Below, piece by piece: positions 33,394-37,832 of a DNA stretch of 37,832 bases; position 1 is the stretch's first letter; each line of letters starts with the position of its first letter. Source of the stretch: Bacteroidales bacterium (GTDB lineage: Bacteria > Bacteroidota > Bacteroidia > Bacteroidales > UBA3824); contig JAFYFR010000029.1 of the NCBI GenBank assembly GCA_017543645.1, positions 1 through 37,832 of the forward strand. Direction: 5' to 3'. The notes under the pieces are model-generated. The model ran no database searches. It was not told the DNA's origin and worked only from the letters and a program-made list of their open reading frames with translations. The position numbers were made by a program, and so were the translations under genes.

Positions 33394-34463
33394 AAAAACG
33401 TATTGCAGTACTCGGTGGCGACGGCATAGGCCCCGATGTAACAGCCGAGGCTCAGAAAGCCCTCGAAGCCATTGCCAAAATCTCGGGACACACATTTGAA
33501 TTTGTTCCCACAATCGGCGGCGCGTCTGCCATCGACCAATGCGGCGACCCGATGCCCGACTCCACAATCCAAACCTGCAAAAAGTGCGACGCGGTACTCT
33601 TCGGCGCATTCGGCGACCCAAAATACGACAACAACCCCAACGCCAAAGTCCGCCCCGAACAAGGTCTGCTAAAAATCCGCAAAGACCTCGGACTTTTCGC
33701 CAACATCCGCCCAATATACACTTTTAAGGCACTTATCCACCGCTCACCCATCAAACGCGAGATTATAGAAAACTCCGACTTTGTGGTGGTACGCGAACTC
33801 ACGGGAGGAATGTATTTTGGAATGAAAGGTCGCACAGAAGATGGCAAAACAGCCTTTGACACAAACACTTACTCCACATACGAAATAGAACGGATACTTA
33901 AAACAGCGTTTAACCTTGCCGCCTCGCGCCGCAAAAAAGTAACCGTGGTAGACAAAGCCAACATTCTTGCCACATCACGGCTTTGGCGCGAAACCGCAAT
34001 ACGCATCAGCAAAGATTATCCCGACATCGCCACCGACTATATGTTTGTAGACAATGCCTCGATGCGAATCATCACCACCCCCCGCGACTTTGACGTAATT
34101 GTTACCGAAAACACCTTTGGCGACATTCTCACCGACGAGGCGAGCGTTATCACCGGCTCGATGGGAATGATGCCGAGCGCATCGGTAGGCGAATACACAT
34201 CGCTCTATGAGCCAATCCACGGGTCGTATCCACAGGCGGCAGGCAAAAACATCGCCAATCCTATGGCAGCGATACTTTCGGCGGCTATGATGTTGGAAAC
34301 CTCATTCAACATGAAAGAAGAATCAGCCATCATAACCTCGGCAGTCAACACCGCCCTTGCCAACGGCATCCGCACCGAAGACATCGCAGAAGGTAAATCA
34401 TTTTCCACTACTGAGGTTGGAGATTATATTTCAGAAAAGATTTTGGAAACAAGATACAGATAA
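33390..34463 (+). CDS. leuB: 3-isopropylmalate dehydrogenase
   Basis: The enzyme oxidises and decarboxylates 3-isopropylmalate to 4-methyl-2-oxovalerate with NAD+. Its 357 residues show LGGDGIGPDV, RELTGGMYFG, VDKANIL with the catalytic lysine, VTENTFGDILTDEAS with the metal-binding aspartates and LYEPIHGSYP with the NAD-binding loop, all characteristic of LeuB rather than isocitrate dehydrogenase. It ends the leu operon. leuA is absent from this window; the transaminase for the last step could be the ilvE-like gene at 3377. Confidence 0.97.
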   Translation: MKKRIAVLGGDGIGPDVTAEAQKALEAIAKISGHTFEFVPTIGGASAIDQCGDPMPDSTIQTCKKCDAVLFGAFGDPKYDNNPNAKVRPEQGLLKIRKDLGLFANIRPIYTFKALIHRSPIKREIIENSDFVVVRELTGGMYFGMKGRTEDGKTAFDTNTYSTYEIERILKTAFNLAASRRKKVTVVDKANILATSRLWRETAIRISKDYPDIATDYMFVDNASMRIITTPRDFDVIVTENTFGDILTDEASVITGSMGMMPSASVGEYTSLYEPIHGSYPQAAGKNIANPMAAILSAAMMLETSFNMKEESAIITSAVNTALANGIRTEDIAEGKSFSTTEVGDYISEKILETRYR

Positions 34464-34485
34464 TTAGAATTATATCAGATAAAAA

Positions 34486-34516
34486 TTTGTTTTCCTGAAA
34501 AAATAAACTATTTTTG
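34486..34516 (+). promoter_or_regulatory. Promoter of the LRR lipoprotein-patatin operon
   Basis: TTTG (34486-34489), a 19-base spacer and TATTTTTG (34509-34516) form a full match to the Bacteroidota consensus, 43 bases before the ATG. No terminator is visible between leuB and this promoter, so some readthrough is possible. Confidence 0.75.
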
Positions 34517-34559
34517 CACATGAATTCAAACTTATTAACAATTTAATAACTATCTAACA

Positions 34560-36254
34560 ATGAAACACTACCTTAGGATGAGTATTAGTCTGATACTCGC
34601 AGCCTTATTATCAATGTCGTGCAACAAAGACGACAAGCCAGACAATACTCCCGACGACAGGCCGGAAATCATCAAGCTCGAGGAAATTATTCCGGTAGAA
34701 ATCACCGCAACAACATTTCCCGACCCTGTATTCCGTTCGATAATCTCTACTCGCGACTACGACAAAAACGGCGATGGCACATTAGACGTTGACGAAATCA
34801 TCCACATACGCAACATCCATTGCGAAAACAGCGGCGTAAAATCACTCCAAGGTATTGAGTATCTGTTGGAATTGCGAGGCATATATTGTCAAGGCAACAA
34901 AATTTCTAACTGGAACCTCGGCAACAACAAACTGCTCACAGGAATCTGGTGCTCAGACAATAATTTCTCGTCGCTCGATTTTTCAGACCTGCCCGACCTC
35001 CTTTGGGTATATTGTCACAACAACCCCAAACTTACGTCGCTCAACGTAAGCAACAACCCAAAGATGGCGTATATCGAATGTAACACCTGCCCGCTCAAAC
35101 ATATCGACGTTACCCACAATCCCGAACTCGAACACCTCATGTGCGGAACGTGCCAGCTTGACGAACTCGACTTATCCAAAAATCCCAAACTACAGCATTT
35201 GGATGCTTTTCAAAACAATTTCACCGAGTTAGACCTCTCTAACAACAAGATGATGAAACGTTTGAACTTTTGGTACAACGAGAATCTCGGTGAGGTGAAA
35301 ATCAGCCACATGGCAGGTCTGCAAACGCTCAACTGCGCCAAAACCGGCATCTCAAAATTAGATTTAAGCCACAATCCCGAACTATACAAAGTTATTTGTA
35401 GCTACAACCAAATCACCGAGTTAGACTTGTCAAATAATCCTAAAATAGTAATACTTGAATGTCAAGACAACAGCATCTCTAATCTTGACCTTTCGTCCAC
35501 TCCGCAGATGCGCTTTTTGTGGGCGGCTCACAACAAGTTTACCTCGTTAGACATTGGCTACACACCATACCTCATAAAAGCACACGACAAAGGCACTTAC
35601 GAAAAATCAAAAATAGACCACGAATGGTACATCGACTTGGGCGGCGACGTGTCTACCGGCGAAGACAACAAACTCTATCTTTGGGTCAACATAAATGTAA
35701 ATCTAAGCGACGCATCTCACGGAAATCTGGCTACAACCGAGAGATACTCCGACCTTGATCCAGGTGTGAAGACAAGCGACTGTCTGACACGCGGATATGT
35801 GGTCAACTATCTTTACCAAATGGCAGGAAGTCCCAACGTAGGCAGCCATAAGTCAAGTTACTTAGACGTGGCAGACACACAATACGAAAAAGCGCTGATT
35901 TGGGGTGAGATGAGAGCCCTCTTCATGGGTTATCCCGAATTTTTAGGCAACTACTGCAGCCCTGAAAAATGGATTACCCGTCAGGACCTTATGTTTATGC
36001 TAATGAGATACTCCGAGGCATTTGATTACGAACGCTCCATCGACTTTGGACGCAGCGATGATTATATCGACTATTACGACATCGACTCCGACCATTGGGA
36101 GGCTGTTTGCTGGTGCGCCACATGGCACATTATCGAAGGCAAAGGCAAGGAGGGCGCACCCAAAAGCGAGCAAAAAATCGACCCCTACGGACGCGTAACA
36201 CAAGCCGACTTGGATCAGGCGATTGCAAATCTTAAAGAAGTAAATAATCTTTAA
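34560..36254 (+). CDS. Surface lipoprotein with EF-hand, leucine-rich repeats and SLH-like domain
   Basis: A 564-residue lipoprotein with lipobox SMSC (C21) followed by NKDD, an acidic/lysine motif like the Bacteroidota lipoprotein export signal, so it probably faces outward. Next comes a canonical calcium EF-hand loop (D68, N70, D72, T74, D76, E79). Some ten leucine-rich repeats of about 21 residues (roughly 90-330) carry cores such as LTSLNVSNNPKM, ELDLSKNPKL and KLDLSHNPEL. The C-terminal 170 residues resemble two S-layer-homology motifs (CLTRGYVVNYLYQMAGSP, ITRQDLMFMLMRYSEAF). LRR proteins of this type bind proteins or glycans. It is co-transcribed with a patatin lipoprotein 20 bases downstream. 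Confidence 0.88.
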   Translation: MKHYLRMSISLILAALLSMSCNKDDKPDNTPDDRPEIIKLEEIIPVEITATTFPDPVFRSIISTRDYDKNGDGTLDVDEIIHIRNIHCENSGVKSLQGIEYLLELRGIYCQGNKISNWNLGNNKLLTGIWCSDNNFSSLDFSDLPDLLWVYCHNNPKLTSLNVSNNPKMAYIECNTCPLKHIDVTHNPELEHLMCGTCQLDELDLSKNPKLQHLDAFQNNFTELDLSNNKMMKRLNFWYNENLGEVKISHMAGLQTLNCAKTGISKLDLSHNPELYKVICSYNQITELDLSNNPKIVILECQDNSISNLDLSSTPQMRFLWAAHNKFTSLDIGYTPYLIKAHDKGTYEKSKIDHEWYIDLGGDVSTGEDNKLYLWVNINVNLSDASHGNLATTERYSDLDPGVKTSDCLTRGYVVNYLYQMAGSPNVGSHKSSYLDVADTQYEKALIWGEMRALFMGYPEFLGNYCSPEKWITRQDLMFMLMRYSEAFDYERSIDFGRSDDYIDYYDIDSDHWEAVCWCATWHIIEGKGKEGAPKSEQKIDPYGRVTQADLDQAIANLKEVNNL

Positions 36255-36274
36255 CAATACTATATAATTTCACG

Positions 36275-37183
36275 ATGAAAAAAATCACAAACTTACTGCT
36301 GTTGCTGATGTTATTTTTGGCAACCGCATGCGAAAAATCAGATGACACCATTGAGGAAGAAGAAGAAATCTTTGCCCCTGGCGACAAAAAAGTAGGACTC
36401 GTACTTAGCGGAGGCGGTGCAAAAGGCGCTGCCGAAATTGGCGCACTCAAAGTTATCGAGCAAAAAAACATCAAAATCGACTATATTTCCGGCACCAGCA
36501 TAGGTTCGATTGTGGGTGCCCTCTACTCGGCTGGCTACAAAGCCCAAGAGTTGGAGGATGTTTTTGCATCGCTCAACAAAGAAAATGCTAAGAAAAGCTC
36601 GGTTATCAGGCAGATGGTAAGCGACTTGCTTGACGCCAAAGGCGTTAGCACTTTCGACGACCTCCAAATTCCCTTCCGCTGCGTGGTGGCAGACACCAAG
36701 GAGCTCAAAGAAGTGGTACTATCCGAAGGCTCGGTACTTGATGCTGTAATGGCCTCATCTGCAATTCCATACATTTACGATAATGTTACCATCGACGACA
36801 ACATCTACGTTGACGGAGGATTTTACAATAACCTTCCGGTCGACGTGGTGAAATCCATGGGTGCGGAATATACGCTAGTAGTGGATCTCCGTCAGGAAGG
36901 CGAATCGTTTGTACCTTCTGAGTACGAGCCAATTATCAAAGGTCTGCTCACAATGCCCGACGTTGCCAAGATTACATTCGGCGAAGCTACCGAAATTGTT
37001 ACCGACTATTTCAACAGCCGTCCCGACATTGCCAAATACGAAGCAAACAAACTCAAAGCCGACACCTACATTCACCCCATCCTGTCGGGCTTCAACGCCC
37101 TCAGTTTCGGCGCATCCAACATCAAAGAGATGTCTGAAATAGGTCAGAAGGCTGCTGAATTGAAATTAAAGATAGCAAAATAA
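36275..37183 (+). CDS. Patatin-like phospholipase lipoprotein
   Basis: A 302-residue acyl hydrolase with lipobox ATAC (C19), followed by EKSDD and a glutamate run (27-31) that fits the surface-export signal of Bacteroidota lipoproteins. The patatin domain begins at 40. It has the oxyanion-hole loop SGGGAKGAAEIG (45-56), the nucleophile S75 in GTSIG and D180 in the VDGG motif, a complete Ser-Asp dyad. It ends with a helical region after 250. Patatins hydrolyse phospholipids or other lipid esters. The probable outer-surface anchoring suggests action on host, prey or released membrane lipids. It shares a transcript with the LRR lipoprotein. Confidence 0.9.
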   Translation: MKKITNLLLLLMLFLATACEKSDDTIEEEEEIFAPGDKKVGLVLSGGGAKGAAEIGALKVIEQKNIKIDYISGTSIGSIVGALYSAGYKAQELEDVFASLNKENAKKSSVIRQMVSDLLDAKGVSTFDDLQIPFRCVVADTKELKEVVLSEGSVLDAVMASSAIPYIYDNVTIDDNIYVDGGFYNNLPVDVVKSMGAEYTLVVDLRQEGESFVPSEYEPIIKGLLTMPDVAKITFGEATEIVTDYFNSRPDIAKYEANKLKADTYIHPILSGFNALSFGASNIKEMSEIGQKAAELKLKIAK

Positions 37184-37213
37184 TTTTTCATCAATCCATC
37201 AACATCAACTCCA

Positions 37214-37571
37214 ATGAAAAAAGAATACATCACAAGCGACCTGCATTTGCTGCACGAACGGATTATCAAAAATGCCGAACGCACCGAATATAAGTCACGA
37301 ACCCGTTTTTCTATCTGACAATCAATTTATCAACATACACGGACACACGCATCAGAAATATGTTGGCAGCGACTATTTTTGCTGGGTTTTAGAAAACAAA
37401 GAAATGGTGGTAAAGGCATACAAAGATGCCCGCCGCAAATGTCCTTTTGATCCCGAACTAAAAAAGGAAAATTGGCAGCAACTGATAGTTAATCCCACGC
37501 AATACAAAAATATATGTTGGGATGCCAATAATTATAAAGTTTTAAATTTGTGGGAGGTAATGGATAAGTAA
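37214..37571 (+). pseudogene. Metallophosphoesterase with an internal deletion
   Basis: ATG 37214 opens a frame encoding ITSDLHLLHERIIKN, the first metal-binding motif (DxH) of calcineurin-like phosphoesterases, which stops at 37316-37318. In another frame, from about 37285, the sequence continues with ISHEPV, then NIHGHTH (the last metal-binding motif) and NICWDANNYKVLNLWEV, the typical family C-terminus, ending at 37571. The middle of the domain, including the GD and GNHD motifs and about 90-100 residues, is missing at the junction near 37285-37290. Intact relatives have about 160-180 residues. The remnant cannot form a complete two-metal site. Confidence 0.75.
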
Positions 37572-37601
37572 GTCTCCATTTGTCGTAACGAAGGAATTTA
37601 T

Positions 37602-37832
37602 ATGAGGAAAACTTTGATTTATTACAAGCCTGAGCACTTTGATATAGCAAATAAACTACAAGGCAACTATTTAGCACATCAAAAAATATCAGATATCATT
37701 TCAGAAGACAAACAGGATGATATTGAATATGCCATAGCCCAGCAATACGACGAGGCAATTTTTATCGAAGACTCTGAAACAGTGATTATACACAAAATAA
37801 AATCGGGTTATACAAATAGATGTAATATCTCA
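37602..37832 (+). CDS. Unknown protein, 3'-truncated by the window edge
   Basis: ATG 37602, preceded by AAGGAATTT, opens a frame that stays open for 77 codons to the end of the window. The visible part begins MRKTLIYYKPEHFDIANKL and is rich in charged and aromatic residues, with no signal peptide, membrane helix or motif I recognise. It follows the metallophosphoesterase pseudogene by 30 bases. Whether it belongs to the same former operon cannot be judged. Confidence 0.6.
   Translation, partial: MRKTLIYYKPEHFDIANKLQGNYLAHQKISDIISEDKQDDIEYAIAQQYDEAIFIEDSETVIIHKIKSGYTNRCNIS

Noticed and set aside
37272..37571. ATG 37272 as the start of a separate small gene
   Set aside because: The first codons are the out-of-frame reading of the N-terminal fragment; the C-terminal part is a truncated metallophosphoesterase.
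1..37832. CRISPR arrays, tRNA or rRNA genes, insertion sequences, phage or integrase genes
   Set aside because: I saw no regularly spaced repeats, cloverleaf-like stretches, transposase motifs or terminal inverted repeats in any gap. Gaps are short and AT-rich.

Overview
The window looks like a chromosomal segment of an uncultured or unnamed member of the Bacteroidales (phylum Bacteroidota). The evidence is a Bacteroidota-type -7 promoter box (TAnnTTTG) ahead of nearly every transcription unit, weak Shine-Dalgarno sequences, an outer-membrane-barrel lipoprotein of the TamL kind, a TonB-receptor-like barrel with a carboxypeptidase-regulatory domain, and lipoproteins with acidic export signals. 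No rRNA, tRNA, CRISPR array, insertion sequence or phage gene was recognised. No stretch without a gene exceeds about 250 bases.

Region 1 (1-5955, plus strand) is the end of a surface-glycan locus. It encodes an HpcH/HpaI-type aldolase, a PLP-dependent decarboxylase of the LysA fold, an initiating sugar-phosphate transferase, a methyltransferase, a branched-chain-type aminotransferase and two family 2 glycosyltransferases. The genes are tightly packed, several with ATGA overlaps. Between the two glycosyltransferases lies a short remnant of a third. A bidirectional terminator closes the region.

Region 2 (6176-16589) starts with rimO (minus) divergent from a plus-strand pair: a two-domain VOC protein and a zinc-ribbon PLP enzyme related to threonine or cysteate synthase. 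Facing them is a long minus-strand unit, rsfS-ftsH-(five-repeat DUF2007-like protein)-cdsA-psd-PAP2 phosphatase-YdjM-like membrane hydrolase. It joins ribosome silencing and membrane proteolysis with phosphatidylethanolamine synthesis.

Region 3 (16638-24780) holds rsmA with a small membrane protein, tamL divergent from a SpoU-type rRNA methyltransferase, a soluble PAS/GAF histidine kinase in a two-gene operon with an unknown protein, and two tiny genes, one for a 50-residue membrane protein.

Region 4 (24818-31301) carries an outer-membrane beta-barrel protein, a secreted TPR protein, hemG-hemH for the last two steps of protoheme synthesis, and a small lipoprotein.

Region 5 (31342-37832) contains leuCDB for leucine synthesis (no leuA), then an operon of two probable surface lipoproteins: a leucine-rich-repeat/EF-hand/SLH-like protein and a patatin phospholipase. 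After these come an internally deleted metallophosphoesterase pseudogene and a gene that runs off the window. The most distinctive items are the aldolase/decarboxylase/aminotransferase set in the glycan locus, the five-fold DUF2007-like repeat protein, the LRR-patatin surface lipoprotein pair, the orphan kinase with its unknown partner, and two decayed genes.
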